Shown: piece after piece, positions 34,786 to 48,345 of the stretch
Layout of the letters: the number at the start of each line of letters is the position of its first letter
How positions within the stretch are numbered: position 1 is the stretch's first letter
NCBI RefSeq assembly: GCF_030247195.1
Contig: NC_080672.1
Coordinates: 190,023,471 to 190,087,470, forward strand
DNA length: 64,000 bases
DNA from: Topomyia yanbarensis
Lineage: Eukaryota; Arthropoda; Insecta; Diptera; Culicidae
Direction of reading: 5' to 3'
Notes under the pieces: model-generated
The model's database searches: none
Told to the model about the DNA's origin: nothing
Seen by the model: the letters and a program-made list of their open reading frames with translations, nothing else
Made by a program: the position numbers and the translations under genes

Positions 34786-37700
34786 GACAAAGACAAGACA
34801 AAGACAAGACAAAGATAAGACAAAGACAAGACAAAGACAAGACAAAGACAAGACAAAGACAAGACAAAGACAAGACAAAGACAAGACAAAGACAAGACAA
34901 GACAAAGACAAGACAAAGACAAGACAAAGACAAGACAAAGACAAGACAAAGACAAGACAAAGACAAGACAAAGACAAGACAAAGACAAGACAAAGACAAG
35001 ACAAAGACAAGACAAAGACAAGACAAAGACAAGACAAAGACAAGACAAAGACAAGACAAAGACAAGACAAAGACAAGACAAAGACAAGACAAAGACAAGA
35101 CAAAGACAAAGACAAGACAAAGACAAGACAAAGACAAGACAAAGACAAGACAAAGACAAGACAAAGACAAGACAAAGACAAGACAAAGACAAGACAAAGA
35201 CAAGACAAAGACAAGACAAAGACAAGACAAAGACAAGACAAAGACAAGACAAAGACAAGACAAAGACAAGACAAAGACAAGACAAAGACAAGACAAAGAC
35301 AAGACAAAGACAAGACAAAGACAAGACAAAGACAAGACAAAGACAAGACAAAGACAAGACAAAGACAAGACAAAGACAAGACAAAGACAAGACAAAGACA
35401 AGACAAAGACAAAGACAAGACAAAGACAAGACAAAGACAAGACAAAGACAAGACAAAGACAAGACAAAGACAAGACAAGACAAAGACAAGACAAAGACAA
35501 GACAAAGACAAGACAAAGACAAGACAAAGACAAGACAAAGACAAGACAAAGACAAGACAAAGACAAGACAAAGACAAGACAAAGACAAGACAAAGACAAG
35601 ACAAAGACAAGACAAAGACAAGACAAAGACAAGACAAAGACAAGACAAAGACAAGACAAAGACAAGACAAAGACAAGACAAAGACAAGACAAAGACAAGA
35701 CAAAGACAAGACAAAGACAAGACAAAGACAAGACAAAGACAAGACAAAGACAAGACAAAGACAAGACAAAGACAAGACAAAGACAAGACAAAGACAAGAC
35801 AAAGACAAGACAAAGACAAGACAAAGACAAGACAAAGACAAGACAAAGACAAGACAAAGACAAGACAAAGACAAGACAAAGACAAGACAAAGACAAGACA
35901 AAGACAAGACAAAGACAAGACAAAGACAAGACAAAGACAAGACAAAGACAAGACAAAGACAAGACAAAGACAAGACAAAGACAAGACAAAGACAAGACAA
36001 AGACAAGACAAAGACAAGACAAAGACAAGACAAAGACAAGACAAAGACAAGACAAAGACAAGACAAAGACAAGACAAAGACAAGACAAAGACAAGACAAA
36101 GACAAGACAAAGACAAGACAAAGACAAGACAAAGACAAGACAAAGACAAGACAAAGACAAGACAAAGACAAGACAAAGACAAGACAAAGACAAGACAAAG
36201 ACAAGACAAAGACAAGACAAAGACAAGACAAAGACAAGACAAAGACAAGACAAAGACAAGACAAAGACAAGACAAAGACAAGACAAAGACAAGACAAAGA
36301 CAAGACAAAGACAAGACAAAGACAAGACAAAGACAAGACAAAGACAAGACAAAGACAAGACAAAGACAAGACAAAGACAAGACAAAGACAAGACAAAGAC
36401 AAGACAAAGACAAGACAAAGACAAGACAAAGACAAGACAAAGACAAGACAAAGACAAGACAAAGACAAGACAAAGACAAGACAAAGACAAGACAAAGACA
36501 AGACAAAGACAAGACAAAGACAAGACAAAGACAAGACAAAGACAAGACAAAGACAAGACAAAGACAAGACAAAGACAAGACAAAGACAAGACAAAGACAA
36601 GACAAAGACAAGACAAAGACAAGACAAAGACAAGACAAAGACAAGACAAAGACAAGACAAAGACAAGACAAAGACAAGACAAAGACAAGACAAAGACAAG
36701 ACAAAGACAAGACAAAGACAAGACAAAGACAAGACAAAGACAAGACAAAGACAAGACAAAGACAAGACAAAGACAAGACAAAGACAAGACAAAGACAAGA
36801 CAAAGACAAGACAAAGACAAGACAAAGACAAGACAAAGACAAGACAAAGACAAGACAAAGACAAGACAAAGACAAGACAAAGACAAGACAAAGACAAGAC
36901 AAAGACAAGACAAAGACAAGACAAAGACAAGACAAAGACAAGACAAAGACAAGACAAAGACAAGACAAAGACAAGACAAAGACAAGACAAAGACAAGACA
37001 AAGACAAGACAAAGACAAGACAAAGACAAGACAAAGACAAGACAAAGACAAGACAAAGACAAGACAAAGACAAGACAAAGACAAGACAAAGACAAGACAA
37101 AGACAAGACAAAGACAAGACAAAGACAAGACAAAGACAAGACAAAGACAAGACAAAGACAAGACAAAGACAAGACAAAGACAAGACAAAGACAAGACAAA
37201 GACAAGACAAAGACAAGACAAAGACAAGACAAAGACAAGACAAAGACAAGACAAAGACAAGACAAAGACAAGACAAGACAAAGACAAGACAAAGACAAGA
37301 CAAAGACAAGACAAAGACAAGACAAAGACAAGACAAGACAAAGACAAGACAAAGACAAGACAAAGACAAGACAAAGACAAGACAAAGACAAGACAAAGAC
37401 AAGACAAAGACAAGACAAAGACAAGACAAAGACAAGACAAAGACAAGACAAAGACAAGACAAAGACAAGACAAAGACAAGACAAAGACAAGACAAAGACA
37501 AGACAAAGACAAGACAAAGACAAGACAAAGACAAGACAAAGACAAGACAAAGACAAGACAAAGACAAGACAAAGACAAGACAAAGACAAGACAAAGACAA
37601 GACAAAGACAAGACAAAGACAAGACAAAGACAAGACAAAGACAAGACAAAGACAAGACAAAGACAAGACAAAGACAAGACAAAGACAAGACAAAGACAAG

Positions 37701-39079
37701 ACAAAGACAAGACAAAGACAAGACAAAGACAAGACAAAGACAAGACAAAGACAAGACAAAGACAAGACAAAGACAAGACAAAGACAAGACAAAGACAAGA
37801 CAAGACAAAGACAAGACAAAGACAAGACAAAGACAAGACAAAGACAAGACAAAGACAAGACAAAGACAAGACAAAGACAAGACAAAGACAAGACAAAGAC
37901 AAGACAAAGACAAGACAAAGACAAGACAAAGACAAGACAAAGACAAGACAAAGACAAGACAAAGACAAGACAAAGACAAGACAAAGACAAGACAAAGACA
38001 AGACAAAGACAAGACAAAGACAAGACAAAGACAAGACAAAGACAAGACAAAGACAAGACAAAGACAAGACAAAGACAAGACAAAGACAAGACAAAGACAA
38101 GACAAAGACAAGACAAAGACAAGACAAAGACAAGACAAAGACAAGACAAAGACAAGACAAAGACAAGACAAAGACAAGACAAAGACAAGACAAAGACAAG
38201 ACAAAGACAAGACAAAGACAAGACAAAGACAAGACAAAGACAAGACAAAGACAAGACAAAGACAAGACAAAGACAAGACAAAGACAAGACAAAGACAAGA
38301 CAAAGACAAGACAAAGACAAGACAAAGACAAGACAAAGACAAGACAAAGACAAGACAAAGACAAGACAAAGACAAGACAAAGACAAGACAAAGACAAGAC
38401 AAAGACAAGACAAAGACAAGACAAAGACAAGACAAAGACAAGACAAAGACAAGACAAAGACAAGACAAAGACAAGACAAAGACAAGACAAAGACAAGACA
38501 AAGACAAGACAAAGACAAGACAAAGACAAGACAAAGACAAGACAAAGACAAGACAAAGACAAGACAAAGACAAGACAAAGACAAGACAAAGACAAGACAA
38601 AGACAAGACAAAGACAAGACAAAGACAAGACAAAGACAAGACAAAGACAAGACAAAGACAAGACAAAGACAAGACAAAGACAAGACAAAGACAAGACAAA
38701 GACAAGACAAAGACAAGACAAAGACAAGACAAAGACAAGACAAAGACAAGACAAAGACAAGACAAAGACAAGACAAAGACAAGACAAAGACAAGACAAAG
38801 ACAAGACAAAGACAAGACAAAGACAAGACAAAGACAAGACAAAGACAAGACAAAGACAAGACAAAGACAAGACAAAGACAAGACAAAGACAAGACAAAGA
38901 CAAGACAAAGACAAGACAAAGACAAGACAAAGACAAGACAAGACAAAGACAAGACAAAGACAAGACAAAGACAAGACAAAGACAAGACAAAGACAAGACA
39001 AAGACAAGACAAAGACAAGACAAAGACAAGACAAAGACAAAGACAAGACAAAGACAAGACAAAGACAAGACAAAGACAA
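34786..39079 (+). repeat. 11-bp satellite (GACAAAGACAA)n, ~4.3 kb
   Basis: About 390 copies of an 11-mer that alternates one hexamer (GACAAA) with one pentamer (GACAA). There are sporadic extra pentamers or hexamers (for example near 34897, 35110, 37273, 37333, 39037) and one AAAGATAAG variant near 34815. Apart from that single variant the plus strand has no T, so no frame on either strand contains a stop. The very long open frames here are compositional and are not genes. Confidence 0.97.
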
Positions 39080-39599
39080 GATGCTACAAAACTAGTGCAA
39101 CCCGAGATATTTAGAATCGAGCGCTTGGAATTAGAAATATCATCTAATCCGTTCAGTTTTGAATAAAACGCTAATAGGAGAAAATCTTATGGGTTTCGCG
39201 ATTTTTATTTCTCTCGAAAGAAAATTCGAATTCAAACCTTGATATGCGCCATTAGCCTCTGCTCAAGCTGCTGGTTAACCCATCTTGTAGCGGTTTGAAG
39301 TCAAACTTGTTGAATTTGGTCAAACCCTTGTCCTATAGCTTGCTGACTTGCGTTATAGCCGTAATGTTTTATTTTACAGTCCAGTTGTAGTTTAGAAACC
39401 CAATTTTCGAAGAAATCCTCCGGCGTATATTTCGAACTATACTGCGACTAGCTTCGTTTGGTGGTTACATTCGCGTTGAAATGTCCTAGATTTGCTTTGA
39501 AAGCCGTCCTGAATTTGTTTCCGGAAATGTTCATATCCTCTGTGATTCTTACACGCAACTTTTTCGGGTCTCATTACTTTGGTGCAGCATTATGTCTCC
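39080..39599. other. no feature recognised
   Basis: Non-coding flank of the satellite. Confidence 0.5.
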
Positions 39600-39745
39600 C
39601 CTCTTTGCCATTCTGATATAGAGAAAGGCTTTCCAATCACTTCAAATCGACTTTTCAGTCATGTCTCGGGTGGTCCGAGTACCGTATACCATATAACCTA
39701 CGAGAAAGATCGTCGAGATCGGAAAATGTCTGTGTTTTTTACTCT
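39600..39745 (+). repeat. mosquito-type dispersed repeat fragment
   Basis: Contains 'tatagagaaaggc', 'ggtccgagtaccgtatacca' and 'gatcgtcgagatcggaaaat', followed by 'gtctgtg'. This is the same family as 45286-45740, where it is most complete. Confidence 0.6.
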
Positions 39746-40200
39746 CGAGTAGGAATCTTTAAAAGACTTGGTACGTCGTACTGTCGGATTCATACTGTTC
39801 TTTCCCCATTATATCAACTGACTAAATCTACACCTTCTGTAGATACTACTTAGGGAAGGATTGTGTTCTTGTACCTGCTCTTTTCTTAACCCGCGGGCTC
39901 TTGCATTTGTTGAGCCATTGAGGTTCCACATCGATCCGAAACTTAGAGCCAGTGAGCTCATTGCTTTGTCGCGATCAACGTGATAGTTCCTGGCACAGAA
40001 GCTAGACACCGAATTCTCATTTGTCCAACGATGGCACGTTCTTATTTCCCCTCATCCGTTGCTTTTGCTAGCACGCTGTTTGACCCGTGTAACTTCAGAC
40101 TGTCGCCAATACATTGTGTGTGTTTGTGTGAGTATGAGGAGGAAGACGTGGCTGAACTGATATGGAAAAACTTTGTTTCAAACGAACGGTATAGCGCTCC
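39746..40200. other. no gene recognised
   Basis: Short frames on both strands without recognisable domains. Confidence 0.5.
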
Positions 40201-40214
40201 CACAAGCTGCTGTT

Positions 40215-40310
40215 AATTTTTTTAATGCACGGACTTCCGCTTTCGGAGATACAGGTTGAAGAGTGCGATCCCACAGTAAATTTCCATATAAATAGGTACT
40301 GTAATGATTA
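40215..40310 (+). repeat. mosquito-type dispersed repeat fragment
   Basis: 'cggacttccgctttcggaga', 'caggttgaagagtgcgat' and 'acagtaaatttccatataaa' match the middle of the 45286-45740 copy. Confidence 0.65.
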
Positions 40311-40574
40311 TTAAAATGGGTGCAACATTCTTTGTATTTGCGGGTCTAGATCACTAATGACCAATGCCAAGTTCTTAAGTTTATGTAACACCTATTTTTC
40401 CGCAAACACTTACTGATTTTTACAAACTTGGTTACAAATATAGGATACAATACCAGAAATTTCAAAAATCGAATTTGTATTTTACATGCCAAATGCCAGA
40501 AGCGACATACATATAGGTACCAAGCATAATAAGAATGTAGCAGACTTATTGAGCATATCCAGTTATGGAATCAT

Positions 40575-40645
40575 AGCTTGGATATATGAGAAAGGAACGA
40601 TTGCACCACTAGGTTGATTAAAACAGGTTTTTCAAATTAGTTATA
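40575..40645 (+). repeat. mosquito-type dispersed repeat, 3' fragment
   Basis: 'gattgcaccactaggttgat' plus 'taaaacaggtttttca' recurs near 48608-48645 and 51390-51420. Confidence 0.6.
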
Positions 40646-42102
40646 GCATATTGACCGGTTATTTCGTCACTAGAGCAATATTTGTTTAGAATCCTCCCTG
40701 TCCTTGATACAAACAGCACTCTTCTTCTTGCACCAGCAGACCATGATGACCAGGCGGAGCCTCATACATCAGTAACCAGTTCCAATGGCTCGGCTTTTAG
40801 GTTCGACTTTGTGCTTTCTTGAGCTTATTTTCTACGAATCACGGACATACGATTGTTTCTTCCATCGCGTGGCAATTCGAGAAGAGATTTTTTTTCAATA
40901 ATTTCACAAGCAAGGTTTGAAAAACCGCTTTCGATTTTACATTGGGAGAGCATTATTTTCGCAGTTGACGGCTTGACTCACAGTATATCTCAGACAGTAT
41001 CTCAATATCTCTGAAGAGAACGTCAATGCAACAGCAAAGTGTTCCAATCATCACTATACCTGTACTCATCTCAAGTATTGTCCGGCAAGGCATTTTTGGT
41101 TTGCGATTTTCCTTTGATCTTGCATGATATTGCAAGATTACAACTTCGAATTTTTGACAAAATAACGGGGGTACGCCTTCTTGGCAAAATATATCTGATG
41201 CACGAATTGGAAAATGGAATTTCGAATTACGGAAACAAGTTTTCTGACATGCATGGAGAGTGCTAATCATACACAGAAATTGAAACTTGCTAAAATAAAC
41301 TCAAATGCTGGTTTGTTATAGTTTCACAATCTATAAAAGTAGGTTTTGAGACACACGCATAAATCAAAGAGGATCAGCTTTCTTCGTATGCCGCTATCAT
41401 GACAAAAAATATGTAATATAATTATCCAAGTCAAAAATCAAATGTTGGAAAATACGTTTTATGGCTCACCAAGTCTTCCTCACCAAGGTTCCTGTAGACA
41501 CGGGACTACGACACACTTCGACATCTGATGAAAAGTCTAACTAATCAAATAAGACTCATTTATCGCAAAAAAAATAATGTGTTTCCAAGTGCTGAGGTTT
41601 TATGATATAATGAATATTTGCGCTCGTTTGGCATTAACTCGTTAGTCAATTGATGAGTATTACTGTTAGAGCTGTCCCAAATGTTATTATAAGCACTGCC
41701 CGTTATGAGTAAAAAACAATTTCTACCACAATATGTCACAACCTTTTTGAAATCATCAAAACGCGATGTAATATGTAGCAAATTTACCGAACAATAGACG
41801 TATTTCTTGTCTATGCTGTCAACATCCAGATTGACAGCAAAAATATCGTAAGTTTTTATCTCAAATATAAGACCTGTGCACTATACGTAAAAATGAATGC
41901 ACTAGGTATTTCACAAGGAGTGGTCATGCAATTTTTTTAAATGCAATGAAAACGGGGTTTGCTAAGTTTTCAACATAATAGCATCCTTCATGAAAATACA
42001 GTCCACAACAACTAGAAGCTATCGAAAACGTTGGATCATGCTCTCCTATTTGTGTTAATTAGAGGCATGGCTACTTTTTAAACCACACCCTTTGCGAAGA
42101 AA
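40646..42102. other. no gene recognised
   Basis: Non-coding. Short frames (to 105 residues) lack recognisable motifs. Confidence 0.5.
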
Positions 42103-42560
42103 CAATCATCCATTATGTGACTATGTTTTAATTGCCGCAAGGTTCTACTGTATCGATTTTGTTGGATATTTTCGGCGAATTTAAGGCTAAGAGAAACGAA
42201 AGCATGGACATGGACATGATCGAAAGGAAATGTGAAGAAACCTTTGCCTTCTGCTAAGTAGGAGTTGGGCGTTGTACCCAAGTCTACCGCATGGTCATTG
42301 ATTGAACATAACTCATCATCATGCTTTACCGCCGACGCCGGCGTTTTAATATGATTATAACGCCAAACTCCTACTTATCAAAAGGCAAAGGATTCTGCAC
42401 ATTTCCTTTCGATCATGCCCATATGAGCCTGCTTAGTCCTAGTTTTCCGTTCTGATGAACTCTAGAATACCTATCCGTCTTTCAATTTTATTGCTTTCGT
42501 TTCTCTTAGTCTCAAATTTGCCGAAAATAGCCAACAAAATCATACAATCATCCATTATGT
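42103..42560. repeat. foldback flanked by a 16-bp direct repeat
   Basis: CAATCATCCATTATGT occurs at 42103-42118 and 42545-42560. Between them, 42155-42271 and 42361-42541 are imperfect reverse complements (shared 'taagagaaacgaaag', 'atgatcgaaaggaaatgtg', 'gtaggagtt'). It resembles a decayed foldback or retroposed inverted element with a target duplication. Confidence 0.6.
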
Positions 42561-42953
42561 TAGAGCTTCGGTTGACACAGCGATGGAGAGGTCAATTATG
42601 CTCCGTTTACTGACTTATTTTAGTCTTTCCAGCCTTTTGGTTTTCAGCTAGAGGTTAACTTGGGACTCCTATTTCTGCTGCCTTCCACGATGTGAGAGCA
42701 GGACTCCAGCGACACGGCATCCAGGCTGATTTAGTCCAGAGAGAGATAATAGACTGTTATCTACCTCCTAATGAACCACAACCGAGAAAGTTTGTACTAC
42801 TTGAATGGATAGATTGTTTGGGATGTGAAGTTTCCCAACTAACTTTTTAATTGCTTTGGACAAAAAACTAACAACAAGTAATTTCGAAATTTCTTTCGAA
42901 AGTTCAATTTAATTGAATGCTTGTTTGTGTTTTAAAACCCCCAAAACAACATT
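42561..42953. other. no feature recognised
   Basis: Non-coding. Confidence 0.5.
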
Positions 42954-43015
42954 TACGTAATTGTAAATGCCCTAGTCTGGCTGAACCGCCAGACTAGGGC
43001 ATTTACAATTACGTA
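42954..43015. repeat. perfect hairpin, 28-bp arms, 6-nt loop
   Basis: Arms 42954-42981 and 42988-43015 (TACGTAATTGTAAATGCCC... and its exact complement) around the loop TGAACC. No mismatch, which is unusual for a functional microRNA precursor and more like a very recent microsized MITE or a template-switch product. Confidence 0.9.
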
Positions 43016-45285
43016 CATGTTGGCTAAAGCCTTAGATGACCTTAGAAGTCACTCGGCGTATGCTCGAGCCCCAGCCAAAAGGAACTCTTAGTGATCAGTA
43101 GGGTCGCAACACTAACCCTGCAATCGCACTGTAAAATAATGTTAGTACCAAGGTATTGTTTTTGATAGTGAATTATTGAAACTCAACGATAAAGTTGTAA
43201 TGGACTGTTCATGACACACAACTTGTTCGATGTAGTATGAAAATATTTAGATCAAAATACTATTCTACCGTATAACTAATCTTACTAATTTCGAAGATCT
43301 TTCTTGGTCGGTGTCCATACTTACTGATCGGTGTCCAACTGCACATACTGGCTCATAGTACCAGTGCATTACTTGCGGTATAAATCAGTTTCGTTAACAT
43401 TTTGTCTATATAATATGATAATAAGATGGTAATAATATATACACTGATCAGGATATAAGAAATAGGAAAATCGCTGGTTCCAATAGCTAGTCCTTTCTGT
43501 CGAGTCTCGACCTAGATAGACGCTTTGTGTTAGTAGAAGTAGTTCTTCAGCTCTAAACGTTGGGATTTCACTTAGATATCCGTTGAAATAACTGTTCAAG
43601 TTACGTACCGAAATTTGGCACTAGAATTTTTAACGATTTTGAATATTTCGCATAGTTCAAAAAACCAAACCTCATATTCGTGGATTCAATACTTTTTGGG
43701 CTATCAACTATTACTTGAAAGGAATCGTTATGTTAAAAAACGTGGTATTTTGAAAACCGTGCAAAAATTTGGGCAAAAAATACTCATGAAAAACAGGCAA
43801 CACGCTATAGGGTTTTAGGAAAAATCCGCCCATGTGCCAGAGGTGAATAATCATTAGATTGATTTGACTGATTGCTAGCATATATTCATAGCATAAAGTC
43901 ATAAAGCTCAAAAGAAACATAGTACGTAGTTTTCGAAACGAAATCATTCTTTTATCATGATTTATTATAAGGGTGCAATATTTTGGCGCTTCTTGTAGCT
44001 AGTATGAGTAATTTAATAAAAAATGTTATAAATTTATGGTATCAATTGGAAAGAAATCGGCAATCGAAGCTTTTTAGTAGATTTCTCCACAAACGAAGCT
44101 TTATCTGTGAGTTCTAAAATACAAACAGGGCAACTATCAATAATGTAACGCAAAATTTTCATTTCATTTACCCCTCCCTCTTCTCAGGGTTATTGGTTAT
44201 TTCCTTGGTAAATAAGTCACGAATAAGATGTCCAATATTTTTTTCTTCGGTATAAATAGATTTGGTATGTTTCAGGTTACTTTTTTACACCATATTTCAC
44301 AAAATGTTGAAATTTTTTATTGTCCCTCCCTCAATACAAGTGTGACATGATTTATAATTAGCCCCTACACCAAGCTTTCGGGTAGTACTAATTTAACACA
44401 AACCCTGTGCTTTTCTACGACGTAAAATTGATAAACACTGTTATGAAGTTTTTCAAATCAAATTTTACTTGCTACCATTAGTTTCCTCGGATTCTTACGA
44501 ATCCATTGGTATACTATACTTGGGTAGTTTTATGGGAAAAGCGAGAGAAAAAGCGGGTTGAAAAAATCATTCATTTCATTCGCGTGCACGCATACATTCA
44601 TATGAGTATCGTATATGCGCATTATATTGATATCCTCAATTCTGCAGATAAGAAGAAAAAGAAGCCCGACGGGGGCCTTAAATAAGCCAAACATTATTTC
44701 GATAAAACGAATTTTGTATTTCATTTTTTTCTCTACAACCGCCAGAAATAATCACCGAACACTTCCAAGTCGTCTAGAAGGAACTTGATAACTTATCAGT
44801 GCAAAAATGTTCATTTGTACGAACCTTCTGAGTGCAATTTTTCTAACTTATAACCATCGGATCGATCTTAAACATATCGGGAAATGAAAGCGAAGTAAAT
44901 TTATTGATGCTGACTGATTCAATTCAATATTACAATAACAATTATCTGATCCGTACATTGATAACCTGTTGTTGTAAACATCATGAGGACTTTTGATAAA
45001 TTGTCGGAATGTGTATGTAACTGATCTATTGGTCTTGATTTCACAGTTGTCTAATAGCATCAATATCAAATTCCTGCCTGAAAACATTTCAATAGAAAAT
45101 TCCAGAGTTCTGTAATCAATCATAATCCTCAGATTTCTTTTCAAATTGAGCTCGCTTTTGTAGAGATGTACTGTAATAAGGGTCTTTATTTAATAGAAAG
45201 CGAAGTTAAAATTGATTTAATGCCTATGAAACATAGAACTGCTCACCAAAAAAATGCATAACTTTCAACATTTGCTAAAAATGTT
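43016..45285. other. no gene recognised
   Basis: AT-rich non-coding sequence with short frames only. No repeat relationship within the window was noticed. Confidence 0.5.
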
Positions 45286-45740
45286 TTTGCCTTTCTCATT
45301 CACTCTAAAATTCGTCAATCTAATCCCGACCGGGAGGGCCGAGTGTCATATGCCAATCGACTCAGTTCGTCGAGATCGGAAAATGTCTGTGTGTATGTAT
45401 GTGTGTGTGTATGTGGAAAAAATGTGACCTCTGTTAATCAGAGATGGCTGGACCGATTTGCACAAAGTTGGTCTCAAATGAAAGGTACAACCTTCCCATC
45501 GGCTGCAATTGAATTTTTTATTGATTGGACTTCCGGTTCCGGAGTTACGAGTTGAAGAATGCAATCACACAGCAAATTCCCATATAAACTGAAATGAAAA
45601 ATTTTCAAAATCAAATTTGTATTTTTGATGCCAAATGACCTTATAATGCATGAAACATTGCGATTTGATGTAAACTCGAGAAAAATAATGTTTGACAAAA
45701 ATTGAGTTTTTGGACTTTGGTACATTTTTGCCTTTCTCAT
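45286..45740 (+). repeat. mosquito-type dispersed repeat, most complete copy
   Basis: Ordered landmarks: 'tttttgcctttctcat', 'gagggccgagtgtcatatgc', a GT-rich stretch (TGTGTGTATGTATGTG), 'gatggctggaccgattt', 'tctcaaatgaaaggtacaac', 'ggacttccggttccggagtt' and 'acagcaaattcccatat', closing with a second 'catttttgcctttctcat'. Non-coding. I associate this family with mosquito introns, from memory. The element class is unknown. Confidence 0.7.
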
Positions 45741-45960
45741 GACCACATATAGTCCTTAACTAGACCATCCATTGCCCTATTATTAAACCATACATTGTAC
45801 CATTACCAAACCATACAATACCCTTTCATTAGACCATGATTTACCCCACTGAACTACCACGACTTCTACCATATGTAACCCATAATTCGCCCCATAGGTT
45901 TACCATACATTACACCACAATTTTCCCATTGCTTACACCATTAAAGGACTTCAATTTTTT
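45741..45960 (+). repeat. degenerate CCAT-rich cryptic repeat
   Basis: 'accat(a/t)' recurs about every 10-20 bp ('aaaccatacattg', 'agaccatgattta', 'taccatacattac'). Similar in style to the motif array at 10080-10490 but not clearly homologous. Confidence 0.45.
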
Positions 45961-46734
45961 CCTACACACTGTCAAGTGTCGTGTCGAAAATGTTTGATTG
46001 GTAACAATGACGTAATGAATGTAATGCTCAAACTTGTACTTGTTATTACAAGTTCATACTCTGATGAGTCAACGTTAAAAGACCAAAGGGATTTGAATTC
46101 GAAACATTACTCTTGACAGAATGATTACCTGTATTATATAGCGGCCCTGGACATTTCAGGTTATTCAGTTCACAGAAAGAAGTTCTACAAACAGCTTAAC
46201 GTATGATAAAAGTTGAACGTATGGAGAAAAGCGCCAGTTTTATCTCATTTACTCTTGGTGCCTAGATAATTGATGAATTTATCTCTTACGGAATATGGAA
46301 AATCTCTTTGTAATAAAGAAAATCATGCAAACCGAATCTCAATCCATTAAACTTCAAGTGTGCTCGGTAGCATATTCCTATAGGTGTATGAAGAATGTGT
46401 TCAATTTCACATCCGTTTTATTTATATACAACTGTTATTAAACCGTAAAAAAAAATTGATGATCACGTTTAGAATGAGGTAAAATAATTGTTAGAAAAAC
46501 TAACGACCTAAATGCTGCTGTTGAAAAATTAACTGTGGTTTCTCGTCTCTGTGTGTCCCAGTACAGTTGCGACGAAAAATCACAGGTATTTTTCAAAAGT
46601 AGCATTCGAATAGGTTTTCTAGAAACTATTTTGCATAGTTCGAAACATGATGGACGTGAAGATAAGCACATTTTTACATTTCTTATAAAAGAAATGTATA
46701 GAATTCGCTCAAACTTTCAAGATTTTTTCCGAGG
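45961..46734. other. no gene recognised
   Basis: Non-coding. A CTGATGAG at 46060-46067 was examined as a hammerhead and rejected. Confidence 0.5.
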
Positions 46735-46890
46735 CCCGGAGGGCCGAGTCTTATATACCAATCGACTCAGCTCGATGATTTGGGACAATGTCTGTGTGTG
46801 TCTGTGTGTGTGTTTATGTAACGGACAAATTCTCATTCGTGTTTCTCAGCAATGGCTGAACCGATCTTATCCAAACCAATTTTAAATGAA
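46735..46890 (+). repeat. mosquito-type dispersed repeat fragment
   Basis: 'ggcccggagggccgagtctt', 'caatcgactcagctcgatga', TGTGTGTGTCTGTGTG and 'gctgaaccgat' match 45320-45450. Confidence 0.65.
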
Positions 46891-48264
46891 AGAACTAAAA
46901 AACAGTATGAACGCTATTAATTTGTTTTTGATTCTGATGTTTAGTTTCCAAAGTATGAATGTTTGAATGTGACCGGCGACGACTGGGTGCTATCAGCCTT
47001 CTGCCAATAGTAGCAGAATGAGAGGGTGCGAACAGATCTAGCGGAGACAACAATACCGTAAAAATGAATAGTTGTTGGGAAATCAGCTCCAATAAGACTT
47101 TAATTTGACTAGTACCGATGATCGCGGGTCAATACGCACTGAAAATTCGCCGCGTCTGTTTTAATGAATCTAATTTCAAGTTCCGTTATTGGTGGCAAGC
47201 CCGTGCATCAGATTAACGATCCTCTGCATTTCCCTTTAATGTTCGATATAATCGTTCGTATACGTGTATTTCGCAAACAATCCGATATTAGAAATAGGAA
47301 ATACTTTCGTTGATTTATAACATCTCGAGCTATCATAACTCTTTGTGTGTATAACGTGTTATCACTCGGTAGTTTGCAACCCAAAAAATATATTGTGGAG
47401 AAGGTATAGCGAAATTAGTCTAAATAATGTCGCAATAAATAGTAATCCGGCCTATTATGCAGATAAGATTAGCTTTTCTAGGCAATACTCCCACGATAGG
47501 TTGTGTGGAGTTGAAATTGCTTTTGTTTAGAAAATAGGATACTCTCGGTAGCCGGCTACCCAGAGTTTAAAAAGAACCAAAAACTAAACAAGATCTTTTT
47601 CGAGCGATCGTGTTCTCGAAAACTTACTAAACTACTACCTAATAAACTATGTACAGGTCGCATCGCTTGCATGGAGCGAATCCTAGAACACCAACTTCGT
47701 GACACCTATGGAAGAGTCTGATTAACCTTCTGTATAAGATTCCTCATTTTATTCAAACGATCGCCGCACCACCGATAGAAACCACGAAAAAATTCGTCGC
47801 GTGATTGAATATTATTACGAAATATAAGCAGTGCTCCTTATAGCCGGCTTTTCGGAGTTCAAGTTGCTTATTTTGCTAATCGTATTAATACAACAAATGA
47901 TAAATTTCCCAAATTCTCGGCAGCCGGCTGCCCAGAGCAATTATTACAAGATAACGCAATTGGCACACTTACTAACAACTCTCCTATTCCCGTGATACAT
48001 GTGGAGATGCAGAGGATTCCTCAGTCTCTAGTAGCAACATGTATCGGACTAACATTCCTTCCTTTCCCAGAAGATCTGCATTCGGACGTGGCCGGCGTCG
48101 GTATTGATCAGCATGTAGGGATCAGAATAGATTGTACAATGTGGCTCATCATGTTATTCCCAAACATGTTGTTCCAATGAACATTTTGCAACCTAATTTG
48201 GTTCTGGTCAATAACGGAGTAGCAACTACGGGCGATCTCTTATGCTTATGCTTATGCTTTGGTA
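46891..48264. other. no gene recognised; three TAGCCGGCTA-type motifs
   Basis: Non-coding. A palindromic motif of the form CTCGG(T/C)AGCCGGCT(A/G)CCCAGAG occurs at 47543-47565 and 47914-47938, with a weaker copy at 47834-47858. This suggests a decayed repeat with ~80-300 bp spacing. It ends in 'cttatgcttatgcttatgct' at about 48238-48258, which may be the tail of an unidentified retroposon. Confidence 0.4.
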
Positions 48265-48345
48265 CATTTTTGCCTTTCTCATATAGAAAGGTTATGCAAT
48301 CACTCTAAAAATCGTCAATCATACCGGCCCGGAGGGAGTATGCAG
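48265..48345 (+). repeat. mosquito-type dispersed repeat, 5' fragment
   Basis: 'catttttgcctttctcatat', 'agaaaggttatgcaatcac' and 'ccggcccggaggg' match the start of 45286-45740. Confidence 0.6.

Noticed and set aside
46055..46095. CTGATGAGTC...GACCAAA as another hammerhead
   Set aside because: The essential G before AAA (G12) is replaced by C, and no stem III/cleavage-site partner is visible upstream; CTGATGAG alone is expected by chance about once per 65 kb per strand.
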